Part shown: piece by piece, positions 1 to 7,528 of the stretch
How the letters are laid out: each line of letters begins with the position of its first letter
Position numbering within the stretch: position 1 is the stretch's first letter
Virus record (IMG/VR): IMGVR_UViG_3300017991_000022
Location: 1-49,834 of that record
Strand: one strand, 5' to 3'
DNA length: 49,834 nucleotides
DNA from: a virus
Translations under genes and position numbers: made by a program
Notes under the pieces: model-generated
Seen by the model: only the letters and a program-made list of their open reading frames with translations
Told to the model about the DNA's origin: nothing
The model's database searches: none

Positions 1-123
1 CTACTCTGGTCCAAGTATCATCCACTACCATATTAGCGTTGGATTGAACCGAACCTGTAGCATAGAACATGAACTTCATAGACAGGTCAGACTCAACAAC
101 ATACCAAGACCATCCGGTGTTAA
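1..123. repeat. Terminal direct repeat, left copy (circular overlap)
   Basis: These 123 bases are identical to 49712-49834, the last 123 of the window. Both copies fall inside one continuous minus-strand reading frame that stays in phase when the copies are merged. This favours an assembly overlap of a circular or circularly permuted genome over a true packaged terminal repeat. Confidence 0.95.
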
Positions 124-2236
124 CAGTACCATTATCTATGATACGAGGATATGCTTCTGTTCCGGTCGAGTCGATTTTTACCCACGCCGATAATGTAATA
201 GAACCATCCCACTGGAAGCTAGAATCTGCTGTAGCCAGTCCATAATCATCTGTGCCATCAAAGGCCAACGCACCTGTAGAGATAGCACCAGAAGCATCCC
301 ACGATGGTGTACCATACAGCGTAAGGTTGTTACCATTACTAGAGCTGTCACCAGCGGTCGTACCTACGCCCTCATTAAACTGGTATCGTACAACCAAAGG
401 AGAGTTGTAGGTAAACTGAATGGTGGAGTCGGTAGCAATGGTGTTACTACTCAGGTCATTGATATTGTTAACAGTCAGGGTGTATTGAGTTCCTTCATCC
501 AATGTAGATGTAACCAACCGAACTGTGCGGTCATCAGTCTGTAAGGTAGCGGATGAGATAGTTTCGCTGTTATCCAATGCATAGTTACCTGTGGTCTCTG
601 CGTCTGTCTCCACCACATCCTCTGAGAATAGGAGGTCAATAGTAGTAGCATCTTGGACCGTCACAGAAACTAGGGTAGGAGCTGTTGTATCTGCACCATA
701 TTGGAATTCGTAACAACCAGCTTCGATGCCATCACCACCACCACGAGTATTACCTTCGATATCATAGGTAGGTGCATAAGTAGCGTCACCATAACCAATA
801 GCAGCAGAACCCACCGCCAGTTTGAACTGACCAAGTGAGTGACAGTCTGCTGTTGTGCCGGTAGCTAATTCGGCTCGGTAGTAAGGATTGGATGAACCTG
901 CTGGCCAACCACCCACGAAAAATTCATTATCTGTTTCAAAGACCAGAGGCTCATAAGATGAGCTATCTGTATAGCAAGTATTATCTGGCATGTTAGAAGC
1001 CAACCACGTAGCATCCCTATACGCACCATCAGCAAACCAAGAGTAAGCGATATTACCTTTAACATGGCCGAGGAAGTTTGGACTTAGACTTAAACATCCC
1101 ACCCATACATTGTTACAGAACTCTGCATCAGCCATACTAACCGGGAACGACCCATTAAGCTGCCAACGTGGAGAAGGTGAACCATAATTATTACGCCCTG
1201 TGCGGTCATCCTCTGCCGGGGGAGCTGTGGTGCTGTGCCTACCAACAACGGTGTTATTATTGAACTTAAAACCTGTTCCGAGATAATCAAAGTCAAACAT
1301 GAAGTATTCATTCCAAGGAGCATAGAACAGGTTGTTCTCGATGACAATATTACTAAAACCATTGGTCACATAATAGGATACCGCAGTACCATAATAGGTC
1401 TTAATCAGAGATGAACCACCAGTAGAACGAATGACGTTTCTACGAATGTCCATGTTATCCATACGCAGGGAGATACCAGAAGAGTGGTCGCTTTCTTCAC
1501 CACTATTCCAGAGTCTCTGTGAATTCCAGAGGTCATTGTCGTGAATATAAACAGTACCACCCACAGCACCATTGTACTCAAACTGCATGATAGAACCAGA
1601 GGCATCATACATTTGGTTGTTGGTATACCAGATGTTGCCATCATGATTAGCATCCAATCGGGTGATACGTCTACAATCGTGCATGTAGTTGTTATCAATA
1701 TAGATATATTTAGAGTTAGAGCCGGTAATGTCGATACAAAAACCTGTTGCTGATTCTGCAGGATAGCTTCCACCAATATCCTCAAGCTCATCCCAACCCA
1801 TAATCTCGCAGTTCTGTATCTTGATATAGTCAGAGTTCTCTATAGTGACCACCGCATTAGCACCATTACCAAAGTCCTCCTGCATCTCGATGTTATCAAA
1901 GATGAGGTATCGGCTATAGTTTCCTGTGATGGTGAGAGAATCAAAGTGTGGGGTCTCACCTACGTACTCAGTAAAGGTGATGGCATCATCCCAATCAATA
2001 CGACCGTAGTTGGAAGTAGAACCAACCACCACATCCCCATAGTCACCCCCTCGGAGATATATAGTGGAGCCGGGTGACGCAGTGGATTCGGCATGGCCTA
2101 TGGTCTGCCAAGGAGCTGCCTCTGTACCGGCGTTAGAGTCACTACCAGAGGGAGATACATAAAAGGTTCCCGCTAAACTAATCGAACATATGAAGCTGAC
2201 CATCAAGGTCAAGAGGAGGTTTCTTTTTCTTTTCAT
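1..2236 (-). CDS. Giant secreted beta-helix/LamG/FN3 protein, N-terminal part
   Basis: First 745 codons of a 1,927-residue protein that continues through the circular join into 46164-49834. The chosen start at 2236 gives a basic N-terminus (MKRKRN), the hydrophobic run LLLTLMVSFICSISLA and a likely signal peptidase I site before GTFYVSP. Residues about 23-520 begin FYVSPSGSDSNAGT and repeat short Ile/Asn-rich strands, as in DUF1565-type right-handed parallel beta-helices. They close with a GNTRGGGDGIEAGCYEF-type strand. Residues about 521-617 resemble the Big_5/SbsA Ig-like domain (DTTAPTLVSV, LLFSEDVVET). A LamG-type lectin fold begins near 618. I translated the frame to the window edge and found no stop. 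No clear Shine-Dalgarno is visible, and the gene overlaps the 3' end of 2178-2408 by 59 bases, so coupling is likely. It may be a receptor-binding fibre or an exported adhesin; the signal peptide favours export. Confidence 0.85.
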   Translation of the reverse strand, partial: MKRKRNLLLTLMVSFICSISLAGTFYVSPSGSDSNAGTEAAPWQTIGHAESTASPGSTIYLRGGDYGDVVVGSTSNYGRIDWDDAITFTEYVGETPHFDSLTITGNYSRYLIFDNIEMQEDFGNGANAVVTIENSDYIKIQNCEIMGWDELEDIGGSYPAESATGFCIDITGSNSKYIYIDNNYMHDCRRITRLDANHDGNIWYTNNQMYDASGSIMQFEYNGAVGGTVYIHDNDLWNSQRLWNSGEESDHSSGISLRMDNMDIRRNVIRSTGGSSLIKTYYGTAVSYYVTNGFSNIVIENNLFYAPWNEYFMFDFDYLGTGFKFNNNTVVGRHSTTAPPAEDDRTGRNNYGSPSPRWQLNGSFPVSMADAEFCNNVWVGCLSLSPNFLGHVKGNIAYSWFADGAYRDATWLASNMPDNTCYTDSSSYEPLVFETDNEFFVGGWPAGSSNPYYRAELATGTTADCHSLGQFKLAVGSAAIGYGDATYAPTYDIEGNTRGGGDGIEAGCYEFQYGADTTAPTLVSVTVQDATTIDLLFSEDVVETDAETTGNYALDNSETISSATLQTDDRTVRLVTSTLDEGTQYTLTVNNINDLSSNTIATDSTIQFTYNSPLVVRYQFNEGVGTTAGDSSSNGNNLTLYGTPSWDASGAISTGALAFDGTDDYGLATADSSFQWDGSITLSAWVKIDSTGTEAYPRIIDNGTVNTGWSWYVVESDLSMKFMFYATGSVQSNANMVVDDTWTRV

Positions 2237-2408
2237 GTTTGTACCAAGCCCAATTAACTGCAATAAAATTTTGTAAAGCTTCTTCATCGCTTACGTTACG
2301 GCACGTTGCCTTCTTGTACCAATCGATAGCTTGCCGTTCTGTCAGCTCAATCCTACAAACCCCACCAGATACGTGAGGCTCCACAAAAACAAGCTTTCGG
2401 TTATACAT
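2178..2408 (-). CDS. Hypothetical protein, 76 aa
   Basis: Soluble small protein with an Ile-Glu-Leu/Trp-rich core and a Lys-rich stretch (KHEKKKKPPLD) near the C-terminus. No family recognised. The structured RNA at 2526-2654 lies 5' of it. Its last 59 bases also encode the start of the giant adhesin in another frame, so the two are probably translationally coupled. Confidence 0.6.
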   Translation of the reverse strand: MYNRKLVFVEPHVSGGVCRIELTERQAIDWYKKATCRNVSDEEALQNFIAVNWAWYKHEKKKKPPLDLDGQLHMFD

Positions 2409-2525
2409 TATGACCCCTCTGTGTAGAGTAAAAATGAGGAGCGTGGTTCCTCAGTGAAGCCTTACCGTAATCCCCGCACTGAAAGATACCACGCCCCCGG
2501 ACCTAAGGTAGCGAATCTCAGGTAA

Positions 2526-2654
2526 GTACACGGGCTAGGATTTGCACCTAGCATGGTAGTGGACGTTCTAGTTTGGCATCAGACTTGTTATAGCTGGGTT
2601 CCAGCGTCCACACCTAGCCAATTTTTAGCGTCTACCTATTCCGCCACCGTGTAC
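2526..2654 (-). ncRNA. Structured RNA with tRNA-Leu-like ends, no normal anticodon arm
   Basis: Read on the minus strand, an 8-bp closing stem GTACACGG/CCGTGTAC is followed by TG and a textbook class-II D-arm (GCGGAATAGGTAGACGC). The 3' side is a T-arm-like hairpin, GCTAGG-TGCAAAT-CCTAGC (6 bp, 7-base loop), stacked on the acceptor. Between them is about 75 nt with no 5-bp/7-base anticodon arm. It has a 7-bp stem GTGGACG/CGTCCAC, an internal GCTGG-AAC-CCAGC hairpin and a TTGGC/GCCAA pairing that would make a pseudoknot. GGCTAGG near the middle can also pair perfectly with CCTAGCC of the T-arm, an alternative fold. No CCA is encoded. It may be a tRNA relic, an RNase P processing site or a regulatory element. 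Confidence 0.6.
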
Positions 2655-2658
2655 AGTA

Positions 2659-2874
2659 CTATTTCGTTACAACCGTCTTGGCTTTGATTCTGCCAATCAG
2701 AGTCATGACACCGGATAAAACGATGAAGCCTCCGGTAACCAGCTCTGTAATGTTCTCACTCTCACCCTGTAGCGTTTCTCCGAGGCCAGCGTCAGCCATC
2801 CGAATAAGGCCGAGTATCAAAGTTACCACCCCAGCCCACATGGTCTTACTCGTGTACCACTTCTTAGTTTCCAT
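2659..2874 (-). CDS. Holin-like membrane protein, 71 aa
   Basis: Starts METKKWYTSKTMWAGVV, a WYxSKTxWAG opening often seen in small phage holin-like proteins. Two hydrophobic segments (about residues 13-28 and 46-63) are separated by a polar linker, and the tail is basic (RIKAKTVVTK). Size and topology fit a two-pass holin that opens the inner membrane at lysis. It lies 2 bases after another two-pass mini-protein (2877-3014). No classical lysozyme or amidase is adjacent. Family assignment is by pattern only. Confidence 0.6.
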   Translation of the reverse strand: METKKWYTSKTMWAGVVTLILGLIRMADAGLGETLQGESENITELVTGGFIVLSGVMTLIGRIKAKTVVTK

Positions 2875-2876
2875 AA

Positions 2877-3014
2877 CTACCCCAATATCAAAGCATTAAC
2901 AATTAACAGCATCCATGAAACTAACGCCAATCTGACGTTACCATCCATGAGGTCTATTATACCAATCATGAAATAAGATGCAAGCATTATCCAAACAAAA
3001 GGTGTTTTACCCAT
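2877..3014 (-). CDS. Small two-pass membrane protein, 45 aa (holin partner candidate)
   Basis: Short frame starting MGKTPFVWIMLASYFM and ending LLIVNALILG, with two predicted membrane segments around a polar DLMDGN turn. An AGAGGA Shine-Dalgarno precedes the ATG, and the stop lies 2 bases from the start of the holin-like gene, so the two are likely co-translated. A holin/antiholin or pinholin pair is possible but unproven. Confidence 0.5.
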   Translation of the reverse strand: MGKTPFVWIMLASYFMIGIIDLMDGNVRLALVSWMLLIVNALILG

Positions 3015-3029
3015 AAAATTTTTCCTCTT

Positions 3030-3063
3030 AAAAATGGGCGAGAGCGGTGAAGCACCCTCGCCC
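3030..3063 (-). terminator. Rho-independent terminator-like hairpin
   Basis: Minus-strand stem GGGCGAG/CTCGCCC (7 bp, 14-base loop) followed by ATTTTTAAG. It lies downstream of thyX and just before the small membrane genes, so it could separate or attenuate thyX and lysis-gene transcription. Confidence 0.5.
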
Positions 3064-3095
3064 GCTATGAAAGGAGGTACTTGCAGAAATATTTA

Positions 3096-3166
3096 AGAGC
3101 TTCTGCAGCAAGCTCTGCCCGATGTTATTGCCCTACAACTAGGCCCGCCACTATCGGGTAGGCGGG
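3096..3166. other. Gene-free spacer with two hairpins
   Basis: Between thyX and the terminator-like hairpin are two inverted repeats: AGAGCTT/AAGCTCT (3096-3116, 7 bp) and CCCGCC/GGCGGG (3144-3166, 6 bp). Neither has a T-run. They may stabilise the thyX 3' end or act in processing. Confidence 0.35.
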
Positions 3167-3173
3167 AATCACT

Positions 3174-3848
3174 TTATATCGTTTCTGGTATACTAAAAGT
3201 TATACCGAGAGTAGCATAAATATTTGTCAGTACGTGAGATGCAACACCTCTAATCATTGGATGGGCTTTGTCGCTGTAGCGTAGGTTGACAAAGTGTAGC
3301 CACTCACGTAGGTTAGCTGTCATAACCAGCTCCGTTTTGAGAGCCAGAGGTAGTACATATCTAGCTGTATCAGTATCCACCCCCATCTCACGAAGCCTCT
3401 TGTATGCCCGCTCTGCTTGCAACCATGCCACCAGCATATCGCTATGGTGTGGAAGCATCCTGAACTTCTTATCTGGTGTTTTATATAGAGGAGCCTCTGC
3501 GTTACCAAGCTGCATCAGCTCATACTCGCCGGTAGGAATCTCAATTTGTGGTTCCAAACACACAGTAAAACCCTTCTTATAGCTGACATATCTGGTAGAC
3601 TCTTGCGAGAAGGAAGCCAAGCGATGGCGTACCAGCTCATGGGAGCATCCTCTGTTGCATATGATTCTGAAGGTAAACTTAACGTGTTCCAGCACAGAGA
3701 AGTGGCCTCTCTCTAATAACATCTTGAAGAACTCTTCCTCGCCGGAAAGTTTCTGAGATTGGTAGCACGTCCTACCCGCACGAGCTATTAACTGTAGCGG
3801 ATTGTCTGTGAAATCTTCAAGTATAACCTGTGGATAAATTACGTACAT
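3174..3848 (-). CDS. thyX: Flavin-dependent thymidylate synthase ThyX
   Basis: 224 residues, normal for ThyX. The signature RHRxxSxxxxSxRY is present as RHRLASFSQESTRY (residues 74-87), with conserved H and E residues upstream (GHFSVLEHVKF). ThyX converts dUMP to dTMP using methylene-tetrahydrofolate, FAD and NADPH, and supplies dTTP for phage DNA. It ends the replication module. The next gene upstream stops 2 bases from its start. Confidence 0.95.
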   Translation of the reverse strand: MYVIYPQVILEDFTDNPLQLIARAGRTCYQSQKLSGEEEFFKMLLERGHFSVLEHVKFTFRIICNRGCSHELVRHRLASFSQESTRYVSYKKGFTVCLEPQIEIPTGEYELMQLGNAEAPLYKTPDKKFRMLPHHSDMLVAWLQAERAYKRLREMGVDTDTARYVLPLALKTELVMTANLREWLHFVNLRYSDKAHPMIRGVASHVLTNIYATLGITFSIPETI

Positions 3849-3849
3849 G

Positions 3850-4059
3850 TTAATCCTTCACCAAATGTGCCGTAGCTTTTAGTATGTTCCCCATCTTTTC
3901 CACCTTGTCTTTCATCCGTCCTCGCAAAGCCTCTAAGTCGGAATCGCCATCACTTAACTCCTGTAGTCGCCAGACCGCCTCATCCGCTAAATCCATAACT
4001 GCCATCGTCTCGGCTAAGGTTTGCCGGATATCTTCCAGTAGTGTTCTTTCTCTACTCAT
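3850..4059 (-). CDS. Hypothetical helical protein, 69 aa
   Basis: Start taken at MSRERTLLEDIRQTL (4059) because AAGGGAT lies upstream. A longer frame to 4131 would overlap the HNH gene further. The product is acidic and almost all helix-forming (heptad-like LEDIRQTLAETMAVMDLADEAV), probably a coiled coil. No family recognised. Confidence 0.55.
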   Translation of the reverse strand: MSRERTLLEDIRQTLAETMAVMDLADEAVWRLQELSDGDSDLEALRGRMKDKVEKMGNILKATAHLVKD

Positions 4060-4066
4060 ATACGTA

Positions 4067-4525
4067 TTATCCCTTATAAAGTTCGAGGCGGGTACGAAAT
4101 TTTGATTGAGAATTTTTCGGTAGCTGGTCATACGTAATATCTAGTTCGATAGCAGCTTCCATAAGTACCTTCTCGACAGCCAAAAAATCATCTTCTTTCC
4201 AAGGGTGGGGCGTGTACTCTCGGCGTTTCTCTTCAAGCCTTTCCTGTCTCTCAGGGAACAGTTCAGCAAACCATACACCTGATTCCGATGGACACGCACC
4301 CCACCACGTGTGGCAAGTACCGCACAAAACCTTAGAATTATCTAAATCCCAGCGGGTTTCATTCCATTTGCGGGAGTACACATGCGACCATTGGCAGTTG
4401 TACCCGCTCACCTTTGTATGACAGCGTTGACACCTGTGGTTGTCTCTGACTTTAACCACTGTCTTACAGAGGTCATCAAGCCAAGCCTTAAACGCTTTCG
4501 CTTTGAACTTTTTCTTTCCTGCCAA
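4067..4525 (-). CDS. HNH / NinG(Rap)-like nuclease
   Basis: 152 residues. Zinc and active-site pattern: C32-x2-C35, then WSHVYSRKW with H48, LDN (N63), and C68-x2-C71-H72. This matches HNH nucleases and the lambda NinG/Rap Holliday-junction nuclease group, suggesting processing of recombination or replication intermediates. The start is a TTG (4525) behind a strong GGGAGG Shine-Dalgarno; no ATG fits. It overlaps the upstream gene by 38 bases. A homing nuclease is less likely because the gene is embedded in the replication operon. Confidence 0.65.
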   Translation of the reverse strand: MAGKKKFKAKAFKAWLDDLCKTVVKVRDNHRCQRCHTKVSGYNCQWSHVYSRKWNETRWDLDNSKVLCGTCHTWWGACPSESGVWFAELFPERQERLEEKRREYTPHPWKEDDFLAVEKVLMEAAIELDITYDQLPKNSQSKFRTRLELYKG

Positions 4526-4814
4526 GGTATGCCTCCCAAACTAATCTACGTTCATGTTTGGAAAGTGTACTATTTTGCATAGCTCTTGTCAAGGAAATTT
4601 TCCTACCAGTTTCCCGGCAGTAGTTATCATTCTCATGGCACTTGGCGATGCCAATGTACAGCTCTTCGCTTTCGTCTGGATGCACCAGCTTAAGATTACA
4701 GATACACGCCCGAGAGCCAATCATCTGCTTAGACATAGGAATTTCACGCTGATATACAGCGTGCTGGAATCTCATGTTCACGGAACTACCCTGTCCAATA
4801 TCTACTGTCAACAT
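4488..4814 (-). CDS. Hypothetical protein, 108 aa, replication module
   Basis: Start placed at MLTVDIGQGSSVNMRF (4814) because AAGGAG lies 8 bases upstream. It directly follows the helicase, whose stop is 2 bases away. Contains CICNLKLVHPDESEELYIGIAKCHENDNYC with several Cys/His residues, possibly metal-binding. The basic C-terminus (GRKEKVQSESV) overlaps the HNH gene. No family recognised. Confidence 0.55.
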   Translation of the reverse strand: MLTVDIGQGSSVNMRFQHAVYQREIPMSKQMIGSRACICNLKLVHPDESEELYIGIAKCHENDNYCRETGRKISLTRAMQNSTLSKHERRLVWEAYLGRKEKVQSESV

Positions 4815-4815
4815 A

Positions 4816-6216
4816 CTAAATCTCCTTAATTTTCCCTGTGTCGGGTTGAAAGTTAAGATGGATGGTTTCACATGGCCCCATCTTCTGTTTACTAATAATA
4901 AACTCAAACTGGTTGTTGTCTATCCAGTTCGGGTCATCCCTGTGATAATAGTCCTCACGATAACAAAACGCTATAATATCAGCATCCTGTTCTATATGTC
5001 CTGACTCACGCAGGTCACTCATCCTTGGGCGATGGTCCTCTCTCTGCTCACAAGCCCTGTTAAGCTGGCATAATGTGATGATAGGTATACCGCACTCCAT
5101 AGCCAAACCTTTGAGGGTGTTAGAAATCTCAGTACCTTTGGAGTAATCGGTAGTCTTGGAGTGACCAGCCTGTATTAGCTGGAGGTAATCGATGAACACA
5201 GCCTCGACCTGTCCTCTGGCTCGCATACGCCTAACCTTCTGTACCAGTGAGGTTAGTGAGCGAGTCTCATCGTCAATGGTGAGATTCAATTCACTGAGCC
5301 GGGCCATCGTCCTGCCTACGTTATCCCACTGCTTACTGGTAAGAGTGTCACCACGTAGATTAGTGATGGTAAATATCTCATCGATGTTAGCGGTCTCCTG
5401 CATACGTGTAGCCAGCAGGGAACATATCTGGTGTTTGCTAGTCTCCATTGTAAAGAACAGAGACTTGTGTGATACGGAAATACGTGCTATGAGATTGAGC
5501 ATGAAGGCTGTCTTACCCATTGAGGGGCGACCAGCAATAACCACAAAGTTCGTGGGAGCAAAACCACGCAGAGCCTCATCGATACGCTTGTAGCCAGTTG
5601 GTATACCTACAATCTTCTTACCCTCATTGGCTTTGAGCTGTAAGTATACTTCCCGGCCTACCTCTTGTAAGTCATCCACCTCAGTGTCGGTATTGTATAG
5701 ATGGATAATCTTTTTATGTTCCTTCTCGATATCTGAGATAACATCGTCCAAACTTTTATCCATATCCGAGGCGTACCTGTCCATGTTGTCACTGGCATCT
5801 TGGTACGCCCGGCGAATATGGTACTCCTTTAGATGCTCAAAGGCTCTTTCTAATGGAGCTTCACCCTCATCCTCATCATCTGTTAGGTTATGCCCAGCGT
5901 CAGCTAGGTCTTTTATATAAGAGAACAACGCTTCCTTTTCTTTACCATACACCTCTCCGTAGGTAGCCAGTAAATCCTCGTGAGCGTTGAAGTATTCTAG
6001 CAAAGCTCCCCATCCACCGGGGGCATCCTTGAGCTGCTGCAAAGCTTTATATATCTCCTGATTCTCCCACCAATAAAACATCTCCGGCTCGACCGTACAA
6101 TAGGTCTGCCGGAAATGTGGTTTGCAGATGAGGATAGCCAGAACACCCTGCTCGTAGCTCTCATTCTTCGGAATATAATATCCATGTTTGGAGTATTCTT
6201 TATAGAACTCTCGCAT
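4816..6216 (-). CDS. dnaB: Replicative DNA helicase, DnaB family
   Basis: 466 residues. The N-terminal helical domain (about 1-165) resembles DnaB-N (YEQGVLAILI...). The RecA-like domain has Walker A GRPSMGKTAF (229-238), a catalytic TMETS block, VFIDYLQLIQ (Walker B/H3) and SDLRESGHIEQDAD with DAD typical of DnaB motif H4. It unwinds DNA ahead of the PolA-type polymerase as a hexamer. Its neighbours are SSB, the nuclease and ThyX. The start overlaps nothing; the upstream gene stops at 6217. Confidence 0.95.
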   Translation of the reverse strand: MREFYKEYSKHGYYIPKNESYEQGVLAILICKPHFRQTYCTVEPEMFYWWENQEIYKALQQLKDAPGGWGALLEYFNAHEDLLATYGEVYGKEKEALFSYIKDLADAGHNLTDDEDEGEAPLERAFEHLKEYHIRRAYQDASDNMDRYASDMDKSLDDVISDIEKEHKKIIHLYNTDTEVDDLQEVGREVYLQLKANEGKKIVGIPTGYKRIDEALRGFAPTNFVVIAGRPSMGKTAFMLNLIARISVSHKSLFFTMETSKHQICSLLATRMQETANIDEIFTITNLRGDTLTSKQWDNVGRTMARLSELNLTIDDETRSLTSLVQKVRRMRARGQVEAVFIDYLQLIQAGHSKTTDYSKGTEISNTLKGLAMECGIPIITLCQLNRACEQREDHRPRMSDLRESGHIEQDADIIAFCYREDYYHRDDPNWIDNNQFEFIISKQKMGPCETIHLNFQPDTGKIKEI

Positions 6217-6753
6217 TTAATCCATCTCGTCAATCGGTGTGATATCGATACCCAAGTCCTGCATCATCCAAGCACGTACAGCATCGATGAATGCAAGGTA
6301 CGCACCACGACCCATGCGTTCGGTACTTTTCAGAGGCAGTACTACACCAGCCCTGATGTACCTATCCACCACGTCAATATGTTCTTTGAGCAATGGAAGC
6401 AGAGGACGTTTACGGTTCGCCCTACGCCCATCATCGGCATCCTTCATCAGTTTGTAAGCCCAATGCTCTTCATCCCATCCAAGGAAGTGGGCCTTGAGAA
6501 ACGACTTGATGGTCTCATGTGAGTAAGCATAGCCTTCCTCTTTGTAGTAGTCCATAAGTGTTCGGATTATAGGGCCGTGAAACAGATTACGCAACTCCGC
6601 TATATCCTTACGCTCCTGCTTACGGATGATAAGCTCGAACTTCTCCCCATCTTTGAGGTTCATGACAGTCTCGGTGACAACCTTCATCAAGTCCTCACCT
6701 AGAACCTCAGGCAAACTCAGTGCCCCATTCTCTTTCTTAAATGTTATCTTCAT
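6217..6753 (-). CDS. Replication/recombination accessory protein, 178 aa
   Basis: Immediately 5' of dnaB with no gap. The middle (RKQERKDIAELRNLFHGPIIRTL ... YSHETIKSFLKAHFLG) resembles a phage family in which an N-terminal beta region precedes an RSxxQNRxxxG-like helix, often annotated as NinB-like or hypothetical. It may be a helicase loader or recombination mediator; this is inferred from position. Ends acidic (DITPIDEMD). Confidence 0.5.
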   Translation of the reverse strand: MKITFKKENGALSLPEVLGEDLMKVVTETVMNLKDGEKFELIIRKQERKDIAELRNLFHGPIIRTLMDYYKEEGYAYSHETIKSFLKAHFLGWDEEHWAYKLMKDADDGRRANRKRPLLPLLKEHIDVVDRYIRAGVVLPLKSTERMGRGAYLAFIDAVRAWMMQDLGIDITPIDEMD

Positions 6754-6785
6754 TTCGCTACCTGTCCTTTCATAAAAACTACGCA

Positions 6786-6828
6786 GGAGAGCCGGGCCAC
6801 AGGGGGTGTGAAAACCCAGCCCTCCCGC
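6786..6828 (-). other. Imperfect hairpin between ssb and the helicase-partner gene
   Basis: In the 86-base gap, GGGAGGGCTGGG pairs imperfectly with CCCGGCTCTCC around a loop. No T-run follows, so it is more likely a processing or attenuation structure than a terminator. Confidence 0.3.
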
Positions 6829-6839
6829 TATATCACAAC

Positions 6840-7442
6840 TTAAAATGGTATATCATCATCTTCAGCGGGGCCACCGCCTGTTTCATCGACAGGCTCATAA
6901 GTAGGTTCCCCTAAATCTTCTACGCATTCCATAGTGCCTGTGTTCACGTATTCACCCATAGCATCCATGAAAAGTTTTGCACCCTGCAGTGCTGTGGGCA
7001 AATCATCGCCCTGCTCAATCAGATGCGGAACCAAGGTGGTAGCACATCGCATGAGCTGGATACGCAGGTCTCTCTCGCCAAGGTTCTGACCCTGCTGGGC
7101 TGCTCGCTGAACCTCGCCACCGCCCTGAGCCTGATTCTTTTTCTTGGCCTCGGTCTGGTCGTCTGCCCAGTTAGCATTGACGTAAGTCTTGCCATATGAC
7201 CCCTTCTTAGAGTACACGCCCTGCAACGTGAGATACCTACCAACATAATCCGGTGTAACTGTATGTCTTGTATCCCCTGCGTCCGTCCACAGCGTAACCT
7301 TGGAAGTCTCACCGAAGGAGTCCTTCACTGTAAGAAGCTGTGATTTCCTGTCGCTTTGGTGAGCTTTTATATCGCCCACCTGCAACACCTGTACCGTCAT
7401 CTGCGGTACTTTCTTTCCTGATAACACTTCGCTAAAGCTCAT
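6840..7442 (-). CDS. ssb: Single-stranded DNA-binding protein
   Basis: 200 residues from MSFSEVLSGKKVPQ, chosen for its AAGGAAAG Shine-Dalgarno. An upstream start at 7529 overlaps the nuclease stop (TAATG) and would add 29 residues by coupling. N-terminal OB-fold-like beta region (MTVQVLQVGDIKAHQ ... YLTLQGVYSKK), Gln/Gly-rich linker (QAQGGGEVQRAAQQ) and the diagnostic acidic tip DDDIPF at the C-terminus. It coats ssDNA and recruits polymerase and repair partners through the tip. Confidence 0.85.
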   Translation of the reverse strand: MSFSEVLSGKKVPQMTVQVLQVGDIKAHQSDRKSQLLTVKDSFGETSKVTLWTDAGDTRHTVTPDYVGRYLTLQGVYSKKGSYGKTYVNANWADDQTEAKKKNQAQGGGEVQRAAQQGQNLGERDLRIQLMRCATTLVPHLIEQGDDLPTALQGAKLFMDAMGEYVNTGTMECVEDLGEPTYEPVDETGGGPAEDDDIPF

Positions 7443-7528
7443 AGCACTTTCCTTTCCAAGCCAGTAGTTGGCTTCCATTTCGTCTCGGCATTCTCTGCCG
7501 TACCCATAATCTTCATCTACGAAACACA

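Noticed and set aside
1-123. True direct terminal repeat
   Set aside because: The repeat falls mid-gene and preserves reading phase, which fits an assembly overlap better; only read-end data could prove otherwise.
865-1791. Several minus-strand frames (for example 865-1065, 1405-1791) in another phase
   Set aside because: They are shadows of the giant adhesin frame, which I translated through this stretch without a stop.
3084-3161. Plus-strand TTG frame of 26 codons behind a perfect AAAGGAGGT
   Set aside because: Very short, low-complexity and running through the hairpin spacer; no partner gene on that strand. The ribosome-like sequence is probably chance.
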